The notes beneath the pieces are model-generated. The model was not told the DNA's origin. It did no database searches and was given only the letters and a program-made list of their open reading frames with translations. Shown here piece by piece: positions 1-8,407 of a DNA stretch of 64,000 nt. This DNA is from Williamsia sterculiae. GTDB lineage: Bacteria; Actinomycetota; Actinomycetes; Mycobacteriales; Mycobacteriaceae. Position 1 is the stretch's first letter, and every line of letters starts with the position of its first letter. The position numbers and the translations under genes were made by a program. The DNA lies in contig NZ_FTNT01000002.1 of NCBI RefSeq assembly GCF_900156495.1, forward strand, positions 526,359-590,358, in the 5' to 3' direction.

Positions 1-127
1 GGTGGCAGCACGCGTGGAGCCGGTGACTGGAGTAAGGGTACGTGCGAGAATCGCGGCAACCGCGCAGCGCAACGCCGCGACGCCGACAACGGTGGTCCCC
101 GTCACCCATCCGACCGACAGGACAGTG

Positions 128-1039
128 ATGATCGCAGCGTCGTCCACCGCAGGTGAGACCCGCATTCTGGTGACCGGGGGGACGGGCCAGGTCGGTCGGC
201 TCCTCGGCGCCCGTGGCCCTGCCTCGGTCACCGCGCTCGGTTCGACGGAGCTCGACATCACCGACCCTGCGTCGGTCTCGTCGGTGCTGGACGGGTACGG
301 CCCCGGTGACGTGGTGATCAACTGCGCCGCCCACACCGATGTCGACGGCGCGGAGACCGACGTGGAGCGGGCCACCGCGATCAATGTCGACGGACCCCGG
401 CTGCTGGCGGAGCACTCGGTGCGACGTGGAGTGTGGTTGATCCACCTGTCCACCGACTACGTGTTCGTGCCCACCGGTGGTGCACCGCGTCCGTGGCGGC
501 CGGAGGACCGTGACGTCGACGGCCCCGACCCCGTCGGTGTCTACGGCAGGACCAAGTTGGGGGGTGAGCGTGAGATCCGCGCGGCCGACCCGACGGCCAC
601 GATCGTGCGCACCGCGTGGGTGTACACCGGGGCCGAGGGTGGGACCGACTTCGTCAGCACCATGCGCCGGCTGGAACGGACCCGCGACACCACCCGGGTC
701 GTCGACGACCAGACCGGTTCGCCGACCTACTCCGTCGACCTCGCCGACGCGCTGCTCGAACTCGCCACCACGCGACCGTCCACAACGGTGGGGGCCGTCC
801 TCCACGCCACCAACGCCGGATCGTGTACCTGGTTCGGTCTCGCCCGCGAGGTGTTCCGGGCGGTGGGCGCCGATCCGGGACGAGTCCAGCCCTGTACCAC
901 CGCGGAGTTCCCGCGGCCCGCACCGCGGCCCGCGTACTCGGTGTTGTCGGGGGCGGCGTGGTCGGACGCCGGGCTGACCCCACTGCGCGAATGGCGTGCC
1001 GCACTTCACGACGCGGTGCGTCACGCCGGGGACGCCTGA
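128..1039 (+). CDS. rmlD: dTDP-4-dehydrorhamnose reductase (RmlD)
   Basis: Last step of dTDP-L-rhamnose synthesis: NAD(P)H reduction of dTDP-4-dehydrorhamnose in the cytoplasm. The 303-residue product opens with a Rossmann glycine motif GGTGQVG (17-23) and carries the short-chain reductase catalytic set S108/T109, Y139 and K143 (YGRTK). The length fits the family. The frame stays open to the left edge, but the first 42 codons look non-homologous, so ATG 128 is preferred. wbbL follows 28 bp later on the same strand, and manB after that. This trio is the rhamnosyl-linker cluster that attaches arabinogalactan to peptidoglycan in Mycobacteriales. Confidence 0.93.
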   Translation: MIAASSTAGETRILVTGGTGQVGRLLGARGPASVTALGSTELDITDPASVSSVLDGYGPGDVVINCAAHTDVDGAETDVERATAINVDGPRLLAEHSVRRGVWLIHLSTDYVFVPTGGAPRPWRPEDRDVDGPDPVGVYGRTKLGGEREIRAADPTATIVRTAWVYTGAEGGTDFVSTMRRLERTRDTTRVVDDQTGSPTYSVDLADALLELATTRPSTTVGAVLHATNAGSCTWFGLAREVFRAVGADPGRVQPCTTAEFPRPAPRPAYSVLSGAAWSDAGLTPLREWRAALHDAVRHAGDA

Positions 1040-1067
1040 TCGGGCCGGTCCCCGGTACCCTGTGCGC

Positions 1068-2036
1068 GTGACTGCTCAGTTCGGCCCGCCCCGGTGCGCG
1101 GTGGTGACGGTGACCTTCTCGCCAGGAGAACACCTCGGCACCTTTCTGCGGAGCCTGCAGCGGGCTACCGCGGGATCGCCGTCGGTCATCGTCGCCGACA
1201 ACGGCTCCACCGACGGGGCGCCCGAGGCCGCCGCGCGGGACTTCGACGGCGTGACCCTGCTGCACACCGGCGGCAACGTCGGTTACGGCGGGGCGGTGAA
1301 CCGCGCGGTCGCCGAGGTGGATCCGGACATCGAGTTCGTCGTCGTGGCCAATCCCGACATCGAGTGGGGAGACGGCGCCATCGACCGCCTGATCGCGGCG
1401 GCGGACCGTCGACCCCGCGCGGGGTCGTTGGGGCCGCTGATCCGGGAACCCGACGGTTCGATCTATCCCTCGGCCCGTCAGGTACCCGACCTGGTGTCCG
1501 GCACCGGCCACGCCCTGCTCGGCGCGGTGTGGAAGACCAACCCCTGGTCCACCGCCTACCGACAACTCGACGCGCAGATCACCGAGCGCGACGTCGGTTG
1601 GCTGTCCGGGTCGTGTCTGCTGTTGCGGCGCACTGCGTTCGACTCGGTCAACGGGTTCGACTCCCGCTACTTCATGTACATGGAGGACGTGGATCTCGGT
1701 GACCGCCTCGGTCGCGCGGGCTGGCGGAACGTGTTCGTGCCCGACGCCCACGTCGTCCACTCGACCGGTCACTCGGCGGGCAGGCACCCCGAACTGATGC
1801 TGCCGGCCCACCACGACAGCGCCTACCGATTCCAGGCCGACCGCCATCCGGGTCCGAGATACGCGCCGCTGCGGCTGGCCCTGCGCGCGGGGCTGGCCCT
1901 GCGGTCGCGCCTGTCCGTCGCCGCGGCCCGCCGGGCCCGCGTCCGTGACCAGGTGTCGGGCACAGATGATCCGTTCACATCAGACCCAACCAGAGCAGCG
2001 GAAGGCCGGATACCGATGGAGAGCACCAACCGATGA
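1068..2036 (+). CDS. wbbL: Rhamnosyltransferase of the cell-wall linker (WbbL-like GT2)
   Basis: GT2 glycosyltransferase expected to transfer rhamnose from dTDP-Rha to GlcNAc-PP-decaprenol, forming the arabinogalactan linker unit. Visible motifs in the 322 residues are the nucleotide-binding ADNGSTDG (43-50), a VVANPD segment near residue 90 and the acidic YMEDVDLGDRL element near 203-213 that is typical of rhamnosyltransferases. GTG 1068 is chosen because the protein fold starts there and a -10-like TACCCT (1056-1061) lies 6 nt upstream, suggesting a possible leaderless start. The stop overlaps the manB start (ATGA). The function is assigned by family and neighbours (rmlD upstream). Confidence 0.88.
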   Translation: MTAQFGPPRCAVVTVTFSPGEHLGTFLRSLQRATAGSPSVIVADNGSTDGAPEAAARDFDGVTLLHTGGNVGYGGAVNRAVAEVDPDIEFVVVANPDIEWGDGAIDRLIAAADRRPRAGSLGPLIREPDGSIYPSARQVPDLVSGTGHALLGAVWKTNPWSTAYRQLDAQITERDVGWLSGSCLLLRRTAFDSVNGFDSRYFMYMEDVDLGDRLGRAGWRNVFVPDAHVVHSTGHSAGRHPELMLPAHHDSAYRFQADRHPGPRYAPLRLALRAGLALRSRLSVAAARRARVRDQVSGTDDPFTSDPTRAAEGRIPMESTNR

Positions 2037-3109
2037 GCGCACGCGACGTCCAGGCCGTCATCCTGGTCGGTGGCAAGGGCACCCGCCTACGGCCGCTGAC
2101 CCTCTCGGCCCCCAAGCCGATGCTGCCGGTCGCCGGCCTGCCGTTCCTGCAGCACCTGCTGTCGCGGATCGCGGCCGCGGGCATCAACGACGTGGTGCTC
2201 GGCACCGCGTTCCAGCCGCAGGTCTTCGAGGACTACTTCGGTGACGGGTCCAAGCTCGGCATCAAGATCCGCTACGTGCACGAGACCGAACCGCTGGGCA
2301 CGGGTGGCGGCATCCGTAACGTGTACGACTCGCTGACCGCCGACACCGTGATGGTCTTCAACGGCGACGTGCTCAGTGGCGCCGACCTCGACGCGCTGAT
2401 CGAGACGCACGACTCGAGCGGCGCCGATGTCACCCTGCAGCTGTTCCGGGTCGCCGACCCGCGCGCCTTCGGCAGTGTGCCGACCGACGAGACCGGTCGG
2501 GTGACCGCCTTCCTGGAGAAGACCCAGGATCCGCCGACCGACCAGATCAACGCGGGTTGCTATGTGTTCAAACGGTCCATCATCGGCGACATCCCGTCCG
2601 GGCGCGAGGTCTCGGTGGAGCGTGAGGTGTTCCCGCAACTGCTGGCGTCGGGCAAACACATCCAGGGTCACGTCGACAACGGGTACTGGCGCGACATGGG
2701 CACACCGGAGGACTTCGTGCGCGGCTCCTCCGATCTGGTGCGCGGGATCGCGCCGTCGCCTGCACTGCCGGGGGACCGCGGTGAATCGCTCGTGCACGAG
2801 GGCGCGGGAGTCGCCCCGGGTGCGCTGCTCATCGGTGGGTCGGTGGTCGGTCGGGGTGCGGAGATCGGGGCCCGGGCGCGACTCGACGGCGCGGTCATCT
2901 TCGACGGTGCGGTGGTCGAGGCCGGTGCCGTCATCGAGCGCAGCATCATCGGGTTCGGGGTGCGGGTGGGACCACGTGCGCTGATCCGTGACGGCGTCAT
3001 CGGCGACGGCGCCGAGATCGGTGCCCGGTGTGAGCTGTTGCGCGGTGCCCGCGTCTGGCCCGGTGTCACCTTGCCCGACGGCGGGGTGCGATTCAGCTCG
3101 GACGTGTGA
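2033..3109 (+). CDS. manB: Mannose-1-phosphate guanylyltransferase (ManB/ManC type nucleotidyltransferase)
   Basis: Nucleotidyltransferase of the sugar-1-phosphate family. It is predicted to make GDP-mannose from GTP and mannose-1-phosphate for lipoarabinomannan, PIMs and other mannosides. The N-terminus has the signature VGGKGTRLRPLT (about 12-23) followed by PKPMLPV; FNGDVL is the metal-binding Asp motif. From about residue 245 there are hexapeptide repeats of a left-handed beta helix, as in the mycobacterial enzyme. Length is 358 residues. The start overlaps the wbbL stop and the stop overlaps the next gene, so the cluster is translationally coupled. The exact substrate (GDP-Man versus dTDP-Glc) is inferred from the mycobacterial counterpart and cluster. 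Confidence 0.85.
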   Translation: MSARDVQAVILVGGKGTRLRPLTLSAPKPMLPVAGLPFLQHLLSRIAAAGINDVVLGTAFQPQVFEDYFGDGSKLGIKIRYVHETEPLGTGGGIRNVYDSLTADTVMVFNGDVLSGADLDALIETHDSSGADVTLQLFRVADPRAFGSVPTDETGRVTAFLEKTQDPPTDQINAGCYVFKRSIIGDIPSGREVSVEREVFPQLLASGKHIQGHVDNGYWRDMGTPEDFVRGSSDLVRGIAPSPALPGDRGESLVHEGAGVAPGALLIGGSVVGRGAEIGARARLDGAVIFDGAVVEAGAVIERSIIGFGVRVGPRALIRDGVIGDGAEIGARCELLRGARVWPGVTLPDGGVRFSSDV

Positions 3110-3912
3110 CCGCCTCGATGCCCCACACGGTGCCCATCGCAGTGTCGCGACCGCACCGCTACGTGGCCATCGGCGATTCGTTCACCGAAGGTGTCGGCGA
3201 CGACGATGCGGATTACCCCAACGGGGTTCGCGGCTGGGCCGATCGCGTCGCGCAGTGTCTGGCCGCCGACGACCCCACGTTCCGCTATGCGAATCTGGCC
3301 GTCCGGGGACGGCTTGCCGCACCCGTGTTCGCCGAGCAGACCCATGCCGCGGTCGCGATGGGTGCGGATCTGGTGACGGTGTGCGCAGGCGTGAACGACC
3401 TGTTGCGACCGTCGGTCGACATCGATGCGTTGATCGAGGCGTTCGACGACTGCGCGGCGACAGTGGTCTCCTCCGGGGCCGCGGTGCTGACGTTCACGCT
3501 GGCCGATCCCGGTGGCATGTCGGTCTTCTCCGCGCTGCGCGGTCGGTTCGCCATCTACAACGAGTTGCTCCGGGAGGTGGTCGACCGGCGCGGACTGTTG
3601 CTCGTCGACTTCTGGCGTGACGACGCCTATCGGGAGACCCGGATGTGGGAACGGGACCGCATGCACCTCTCCACCGCCGGACACCAGCGGATGGCGGGCG
3701 CGGTGCTCGACGTACTCGGCATCTCGCACGCCCTGCCGATCGTCGACTTCCCGCCTGCGCCCGCGCTGACCTCCGCCCAACGGCGCCGCGCCAACCGGGA
3801 ATGGACCGCCCAACACGCCGCGCCGTGGATCGTGCGACGACTCCGTGGCGTCTCCAGAGGCGATGGTCTCACGGCCAAATACCCCGAACCCACCGTCCCG
3901 CCACCGCCGTGA
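3106..3912 (+). CDS. SGNH/GDSL-type hydrolase
   Basis: Predicted esterase or lipase of the SGNH fold. Block I is YVAIGDSFTEGVGDD with nucleophile S25. Block III is CAGVNDLL, giving the oxyanion Asn. Block V is DRMHLST with the Asp-His pair near D184/H187. There is no signal peptide, so the 268-residue protein is probably cytoplasmic; the C-terminus is proline-rich. GTG 3106 overlaps the manB stop by 4 nt; ATG 3118 is an alternative start. Coupling to manB suggests a role in envelope or glycolipid metabolism, but the substrate cannot be read from sequence. Confidence 0.82.
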   Translation: MTASMPHTVPIAVSRPHRYVAIGDSFTEGVGDDDADYPNGVRGWADRVAQCLAADDPTFRYANLAVRGRLAAPVFAEQTHAAVAMGADLVTVCAGVNDLLRPSVDIDALIEAFDDCAATVVSSGAAVLTFTLADPGGMSVFSALRGRFAIYNELLREVVDRRGLLLVDFWRDDAYRETRMWERDRMHLSTAGHQRMAGAVLDVLGISHALPIVDFPPAPALTSAQRRRANREWTAQHAAPWIVRRLRGVSRGDGLTAKYPEPTVPPPP

Positions 3913-3913
3913 C

Positions 3914-3955
3914 GTCGAACGGGCCGAGATCTCGGTCGAGCGGGCCGTGATGCCG
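3914..3955. repeat. Two 21-bp tandem repeats between convergent genes
   Basis: Two adjacent 21-bp units (3914-3934 and 3935-3955) both begin GTCGA, continue CGGGCC and match at most other positions. They fill the 53-bp gap between the SGNH hydrolase and the convergent methyltransferase. The first unit contains the 12-bp palindrome CCGAGATCTCGG (3924-3935). The same unit style recurs at 39651-39734. Confidence 0.7.
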
Positions 3956-3965
3956 CGCGTTCCGG

Positions 3966-4622
3966 TCAGCGACGCTTGGCCGCGACCAGCAGTCCGGATC
4001 CCAGCGGGATGACCACCGGCGTCAACGACTCGTCCTCGGAGATGGCCACGGCGGCCTCGCGCGCGGCCACGGTGTCCGGGTCGGTGCGCTCGGGGTCGGC
4101 GATGCGTCCGTCGGCCGCCGCGTTGTGCACCACCAACACACCGCCGGGTCGCAGCAGTCGGACACCTTCGCCGACATACCGAGGCTGATCGATGATCGCC
4201 CCGTTGACGAAGATGAGGTCGTAGGACTCGTCGGCCAACCGCGGTAACACCTCGGCGGCGCGGCCGTTGATCAGCCTCGTCCGCGACGGCGCGATACCGG
4301 CGGCGACGAAACCCTGGCGCGCGGCCCGATGGTGCTCGGCCTCGACGTCGATCGTGGTGAGGATGCCCTCGGGCGTCATCCCGCCGAGCAACCACATCCC
4401 GCTCAGTCCCGCGCCCGTGCCGATCTCGACGACCGCCTTCGCATTGGTCAGGGTGGCGAAGAGACTGAGTGCGGCACCGACGGCGGGGGAGATGGTCGGG
4501 GCCCCGAGCTCGACGGCCCGTTCACGCGCACCGAGCAGGATGTCGTCCTCGACGATCGCCGATTCGGCGTATGCGGCGAGCGATCGGGGGTCGGGGAACT
4601 GATCGTGCGACGGGTCGGACAC
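3966..4622 (-). CDS. Class I SAM-dependent O-methyltransferase (Rv1220c-like)
   Basis: Catechol-O-methyltransferase-type SAM enzyme of 218 residues from GTG 4622. The SAM-binding motif I is [15 protein letters not shown]; a second acidic strand is [21 protein letters not shown] takes the place of the metal-binding FID(G/A) segment of the family, with Asn where Asp is usual. The frame stays open further upstream but without family-like sequence. It is divergent from sigE, the same arrangement as Rv1220c and sigE in M. tuberculosis. The natural substrate is unknown. The N in FVNGA could affect metal dependence; this is an observation, not a tested effect. Confidence 0.85.
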   Translation of the reverse strand: MSDPSHDQFPDPRSLAAYAESAIVEDDILLGARERAVELGAPTISPAVGAALSLFATLTNAKAVVEIGTGAGLSGMWLLGGMTPEGILTTIDVEAEHHRAARQGFVAAGIAPSRTRLINGRAAEVLPRLADESYDLIFVNGAIIDQPRYVGEGVRLLRPGGVLVVHNAAADGRIADPERTDPDTVAAREAAVAISEDESLTPVVIPLGSGLLVAAKRR

Positions 4623-4700
4623 GCACCGAACACTATCGGAGTCACGCCCACCGGCAGAGCCGACGGGCAACTCCGCGCATTCGTCGCGGCAGATCAGGAC

Positions 4701-4719
4701 TCTCAGCGAAACCTCAGCT
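4701..4719 (+). promoter_or_regulatory. Possible MprA-type direct repeat upstream of sigE
   Basis: CTCAG occurs twice, at 4702-4706 and 4713-4717, exactly 11 bp apart (one helical turn) and about 155 bp upstream of the sigE start. The envelope-stress regulator MprA binds loosely conserved CTCAG-like direct repeats upstream of sigE in mycobacteria. The match is short, so this is a candidate only. Confidence 0.35.
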
Positions 4720-4872
4720 CGCTCACACCACGGCCATACCCCGATGGGAAAGAGTCGTGGGTACAGGAAGCCGCCACCGTCGTGAGCAGCCGGTCCGGAA
4801 CAGATCCCGGACGCCCGCTGTTGGATGTCGTGGATCGACCGGCAATCCTCGGAAGGAAGTGGAGCCGCGCAC

Positions 4873-5550
4873 ATGACGAACCCGACGGGTACCGACACCG
4901 GAGCTACCGAACGCATGCCCGCCGACGACATCACGCTGATGGATGGCGACGGGACCGGTGCGGAGGTCACGCCGACGGGTACAGCGGGATTCGACGCCAC
5001 CGGCGACGGCGCCCTGATGCCGTCGTGGGACGAACTGGTGCGCGAGCACGCCGACCGCGTGTACCGCCTCGCGTTCCGGCTGTCCGGTAATGCGCAGGAC
5101 GCCGAGGACCTGACCCAGGAGACGTTCATCCGGGTGTTCCGGTCGCTGCAGAACTACCGCCCCGGCACCTTCGAGGGCTGGCTGCACCGCATCACCACCA
5201 ACCTGTTCCTGGACATGGTGCGCCGCCGCGCCAAGATCCGGATGGAAGCGCTGCCCGAGGACTACGAGCGGGTACCGGGCAACAGCCCTGATCCCGAGCA
5301 GGTCTATCACGACGCCAACCTCGACCCCGACCTGCAGAGTGCCCTGGACTCGCTGGCGCCGGAGTTCCGCGCCACCGTCGTCCTGTGCGACATCGAGGGT
5401 CTGTCCTACGAGGAGATAGCGACCACTCTGGGTGTGAAACTGGGCACGGTACGTAGCCGTATCCATCGCGGCAGGCAGGCATTGCGTGAGCACCTCGCCG
5501 CGCAGGGTCATCACGATGTGAAGTCGGTCGCGGCCGGACCCGTCGCCTGA
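4873..5550 (+). CDS. sigE: ECF sigma factor SigE
   Basis: Extracytoplasmic-function sigma factor that directs RNA polymerase to envelope-stress promoters. Region 2 is clear ([19 protein letters not shown] ... [18 protein letters not shown]), followed by a short linker and region 4 ([25 protein letters not shown]). An acidic extension of about 50 residues precedes region 2, as in mycobacterial SigE. ATG 4873 is chosen because GGAG (4861-4864) lies 8 nt upstream; ATG 4825 is in frame but has no ribosome site. SigE of mycobacteria uses several starts, so both may be real. The anti-sigma gene rseA follows at 5765. Confidence 0.93.
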   Translation: MTNPTGTDTGATERMPADDITLMDGDGTGAEVTPTGTAGFDATGDGALMPSWDELVREHADRVYRLAFRLSGNAQDAEDLTQETFIRVFRSLQNYRPGTFEGWLHRITTNLFLDMVRRRAKIRMEALPEDYERVPGNSPDPEQVYHDANLDPDLQSALDSLAPEFRATVVLCDIEGLSYEEIATTLGVKLGTVRSRIHRGRQALREHLAAQGHHDVKSVAAGPVA

Positions 5551-5630
5551 CGTCATTCCTCTGGTCCACGCCCCGCGTGACCGCCCACGGGAACCATCCG
5601 CGCACCCCCCTCGTTGTCCTGGCGACATCC

Positions 5631-5659
5631 CTGACGGTTTCGGACTGCTCCGTTACAGT
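5631..5659 (+). promoter_or_regulatory. Candidate promoter for rseA-htrA
   Basis: CTGACG (5631-5636), a 17-bp spacer and TACAGT (5654-5659) resemble a housekeeping promoter inside the 214-bp sigE-rseA gap. It would let rseA be expressed independently of sigE. Read by eye only. Confidence 0.4.
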
Positions 5660-5764
5660 GGCGCAGACCGGTTCGGACCAGCAGGGACCGTGACACGCCG
5701 AGAACTCGGCCCCCTGGGGGTCCGACAGACCGGTTCCGACGACAGACGTGACGAGGTGAACGCA

Positions 5765-6232
5765 GTGGCACGCCAACCGACATCCGACGCCGACGACCGG
5801 TCGGACCGCGGTGATGCCGGGTCCACTGACGACCTGCGTGGCCGATGGAGTCTGCAGCCCGCTGGCTCATCGATCACCCCCAACCGCGGGTACCGCGCGC
5901 CGGGCACCGTCGGTGGCCGGGGATTCGCGCCCACCGATCACCTGTCCACCGAGGCTGTGGCGGCCTACGTCGACGGTGAACTGAAGATGAGTGCGTACCT
6001 GCGTGCCGCTCGACACCTGCAGGCGTGCCCGGAATGTGCCGCCGCCGTCGACGACCAGACCGCGGCGCGCAACGCGTTGCGCCAGAGTCGCGACATCGCC
6101 ATCCCCATCGGACTGCTGGGTCAGCTCAGTCAGATCCCCACTCGTGAGATCGACATGCGACCGACCGCCACGCCGTCGCGGAGCCCCTTCTCGGTTCCCG
6201 GGCTCCCCGTCCACCGGCGTCGGCACCGCTGA
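5765..6232 (+). CDS. rseA: Zinc-binding anti-sigma factor RseA
   Basis: Cytosolic anti-sigma factor for SigE. The 155-residue product has the zinc-associated anti-sigma core around residues 60-92: HLSTEAVAAYVDGEL, then H84-x3-C88-x2-C91 (HLQACPEC), which binds zinc and is redox-responsive in the family. Length matches the M. tuberculosis protein (154 residues). There is no transmembrane helix. GTG 5765 is preferred because GAGGTG lies about 8 nt upstream; an in-frame GTG at 5690 would add 25 residues. The C-terminal 35 residues are basic and low complexity. It lies between sigE and htrA, as in mycobacteria. Confidence 0.9.
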   Translation: MARQPTSDADDRSDRGDAGSTDDLRGRWSLQPAGSSITPNRGYRAPGTVGGRGFAPTDHLSTEAVAAYVDGELKMSAYLRAARHLQACPECAAAVDDQTAARNALRQSRDIAIPIGLLGQLSQIPTREIDMRPTATPSRSPFSVPGLPVHRRRHR

Positions 6233-6338
6233 TCGTCGCCACCGCGTCCGGCGTGCGGCGATCAGGTCCCACGGAGGTGACGCGGCACCGCCCGGTACAT
6301 TCGAACCCGCGACCCTCGAGTGCCAGGAGAACGGATAC

Positions 6339-6359
6339 ATGACGCGGGACATGCGGTGA
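6339..6359 (+). CDS. Hexapeptide leader ORF coupled to htrA
   Basis: A six-codon ORF (MTRDMR) has an excellent ribosome site, AGGAGA at 6325-6330, 8 nt before its ATG. Its TGA overlaps the htrA GTG as GTGA. HtrA itself has no good ribosome site of its own, so ribosomes finishing this ORF may restart on htrA. It is too short to carry a function and could instead mark an htrA start at GTG 6320. Confidence 0.35.
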   Translation: MTRDMR

Positions 6360-7855
6360 CCTCTGACCCAGGTGACCCGTCCGGTCCTGGCGACCCCGGT
6401 CCGCGACGCGACGCACGCCCCGAACAGCCCCGCGCTCACCGGTCCGCCGGTGATCCGGCCGCGTCGGTGTTCGGCAGACCCGCGGGCGTGCGCGGATCTT
6501 TCGCCGGCGGATCACGTCCCGACGACGGACCCCAGCCTCGACTGGCGCCACCCGACCCCGTACTCGCCGAGGCGTTCGGGCGACCCGCGGTCGACGCCGA
6601 GTCTCTGCAACGCGACCCCGACGCGCGCTACGGCCGCGCCGAGGCCGTGCCCGAGCCCGCGGACCCATGGCGAGATCCCGACGCGACGGCCAGCCTCGAC
6701 CGTCCGGCCGTGGAGGTCGCCGAGGCACCCGAACCCACCCGTCCGGGCCCGAAGGTCGGGGTCCGCGACATCCTGTTCGACAGGGCTGTCACCTGGCGTG
6801 CCCTCGCCCTTCTGGGGGTGGCCGCCCTGATCGTCGGACTGGTCGGCGGTCTCATCGGTCGCTACGCCGCGGAGGCCACCGATCCGCTGTTCTCCGACTC
6901 GGTGAAGCTGGGCCAGTCCAAGGCCGACAACAACGCGGCCCCCCGCAGCCAGGTGGCCAAGGTGGCCCAGGCCGTCGAACCGTCGGTGGTGGCCGTCGAC
7001 GTCCGCACCAACTCCGCCGACGCGACCGGGTCGGGCGTGGTCCTGGACAAGCGGGGCTACATCCTCACCAACAATCACGTCATCTCGATGGCCGCGACCG
7101 ATCGTGCGGCCGTGCTCGAGGTGGTGTTCTCCGACCGGAAGCGGATCGCGGCCCGGATCGTCGGACGTGACACCCGCACCGATCTGGCCGTACTCAAGGT
7201 CGACGGCATCGGCGATCTCACCGTCGCGCAACTCGGCAACTCCCGGGACCTGCAGATCGGCCAGGAGGTCATCGCCTTCGGTTCGCCGCTCGGACTGGAC
7301 CGCACGGTGACCTCCGGGATCGTCAGTGCACTCCACCGGGCCGTGCCGCTGCGTCCGGACGCCGAGTCCGACACCGACGCCGTGATCGACGGTATCCAGA
7401 CCGACGCCGCGATCAACCCCGGAAACTCCGGTGGTCCGCTCGTCGACGACGATGCCCGGGTGGTCGGGTTGAACACCGCGGGACTGGTCCCCGGCGGCGG
7501 ATCCATCGGGCTCGGATTCGCCATCCCCATCGATGAGGCGATCGGCGTCGCGCAGTCGTTGATCAAGGACGGCACCGTCACCCACGCGCAGATCGGGGTC
7601 AACGCCAGCGACGTGCGCAACACGCAGGTGCTCGGCGCGCAGGTTCGCAACGTGGTTGCGGGCTCACCCGCGGCCCAGGCCGCGATCCGCGAGGGCGACG
7701 TCATCACCGAATTCGGTGGGCGGCCCATCGAGGGTGCCGACGAACTCACCGTCGCGGTCCGCACCGCCACGATCGGCACCGACGTGCCGTTCACCTACTG
7801 GCGGGACGGTCGCACCTTCACCGGCACCATCCGGCCGGGCGCCGACCGCCAGTAA
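6356..7855 (+). CDS. htrA: HtrA-type membrane serine protease with PDZ domain
   Basis: Envelope quality-control protease or chaperone. The 499-residue product has a cytoplasmic disordered N-terminus (about 1-140), one transmembrane helix (about 145-170), then an extracytoplasmic trypsin-like domain with the full triad H241 (NNHVIS), D276 (RTDLAV) and S358 (NPGNSGGPL). A C-terminal PDZ domain (about 405-490, with [15 protein letters not shown]) completes it. GTG 6356 gives the family length and overlaps a hexapeptide ORF; GTG 6320 in frame would add 12 residues. It lies downstream of rseA and upstream of tatB, as Rv1223 does. In mycobacteria HtrA-class proteases are SigE targets. Confidence 0.92.
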   Translation: MTSDPGDPSGPGDPGPRRDARPEQPRAHRSAGDPAASVFGRPAGVRGSFAGGSRPDDGPQPRLAPPDPVLAEAFGRPAVDAESLQRDPDARYGRAEAVPEPADPWRDPDATASLDRPAVEVAEAPEPTRPGPKVGVRDILFDRAVTWRALALLGVAALIVGLVGGLIGRYAAEATDPLFSDSVKLGQSKADNNAAPRSQVAKVAQAVEPSVVAVDVRTNSADATGSGVVLDKRGYILTNNHVISMAATDRAAVLEVVFSDRKRIAARIVGRDTRTDLAVLKVDGIGDLTVAQLGNSRDLQIGQEVIAFGSPLGLDRTVTSGIVSALHRAVPLRPDAESDTDAVIDGIQTDAAINPGNSGGPLVDDDARVVGLNTAGLVPGGGSIGLGFAIPIDEAIGVAQSLIKDGTVTHAQIGVNASDVRNTQVLGAQVRNVVAGSPAAQAAIREGDVITEFGGRPIEGADELTVAVRTATIGTDVPFTYWRDGRTFTGTIRPGADRQ

Positions 7856-7911
7856 CCCGTCGCCGCCATCGCGCGCGGTGCTGTCGCACCGGGGGCGGTA
7901 GCCTGGGCATC

Positions 7912-8394
7912 GTGTTCAGCAGTGTGGGTTGGGGCGAACTGCTCGTCCTGTTGGTCGCGGGTCTCGTCATCCTCGGACCGGAGCGACTTCCCGGCGCGGT
8001 CAGCTGGACCATGCAGTCGATACGCAAGGCTCGCGAATACGCGACCGGCGCCACGGACGATCTCAAGAACGAACTGGGCGACGACTTCGAGGACCTCCGC
8101 AAGCCGTTGGCCGAACTCAACCAGCTGCGGGGGATGACCCCGCGGTCGATGATCACCAAACACCTGCTCGACGGTGACGACTCCATCTTCCGCGACTTCG
8201 AGGGCCGGCCGTTGGACCCGCCGGCCATCAAACCGGTGTCGGCCCCCATGCCGGGTGTCGCGAGTCCTGCGCCCGAGACGTCGTCCGTCCCGTCACCGTC
8301 CGCCCCGTCCGGGTCCGCGGCGCCGGTCGACCTCGGCAAAGCTGACGGCTCGGCCGGGGCAGGACGCAGTGTGGCGGACTGGGACGCGACCTAG
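7912..8394 (+). CDS. tatB: Twin-arginine translocase subunit TatB
   Basis: Substrate-recognition subunit of the Tat export pathway. The 160-residue protein starts [23 protein letters not shown], the single N-terminal membrane helix with the conserved Glu and GP hinge, then an amphipathic helix ([20 protein letters not shown]). The C-terminal half is proline/serine-rich and disordered. GTG 7912 is the only sensible start. TAGCCT at 7899-7904 lies 7 nt upstream, so the transcript may be leaderless. Neighbours htrA and mrp match the Rv1223-Rv1224 ... Rv1229c order. Confidence 0.9.
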   Translation: MFSSVGWGELLVLLVAGLVILGPERLPGAVSWTMQSIRKAREYATGATDDLKNELGDDFEDLRKPLAELNQLRGMTPRSMITKHLLDGDDSIFRDFEGRPLDPPAIKPVSAPMPGVASPAPETSSVPSPSAPSGSAAPVDLGKADGSAGAGRSVADWDAT

Positions 8395-8407
8395 CCTCGA
8401 ACGTCGC

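Noticed and set aside
4825-4872. Upstream sigE start at ATG 4825
   Set aside because: No ribosome site; ATG 4873 has GGAG at the right distance. Kept only as a possible second start.
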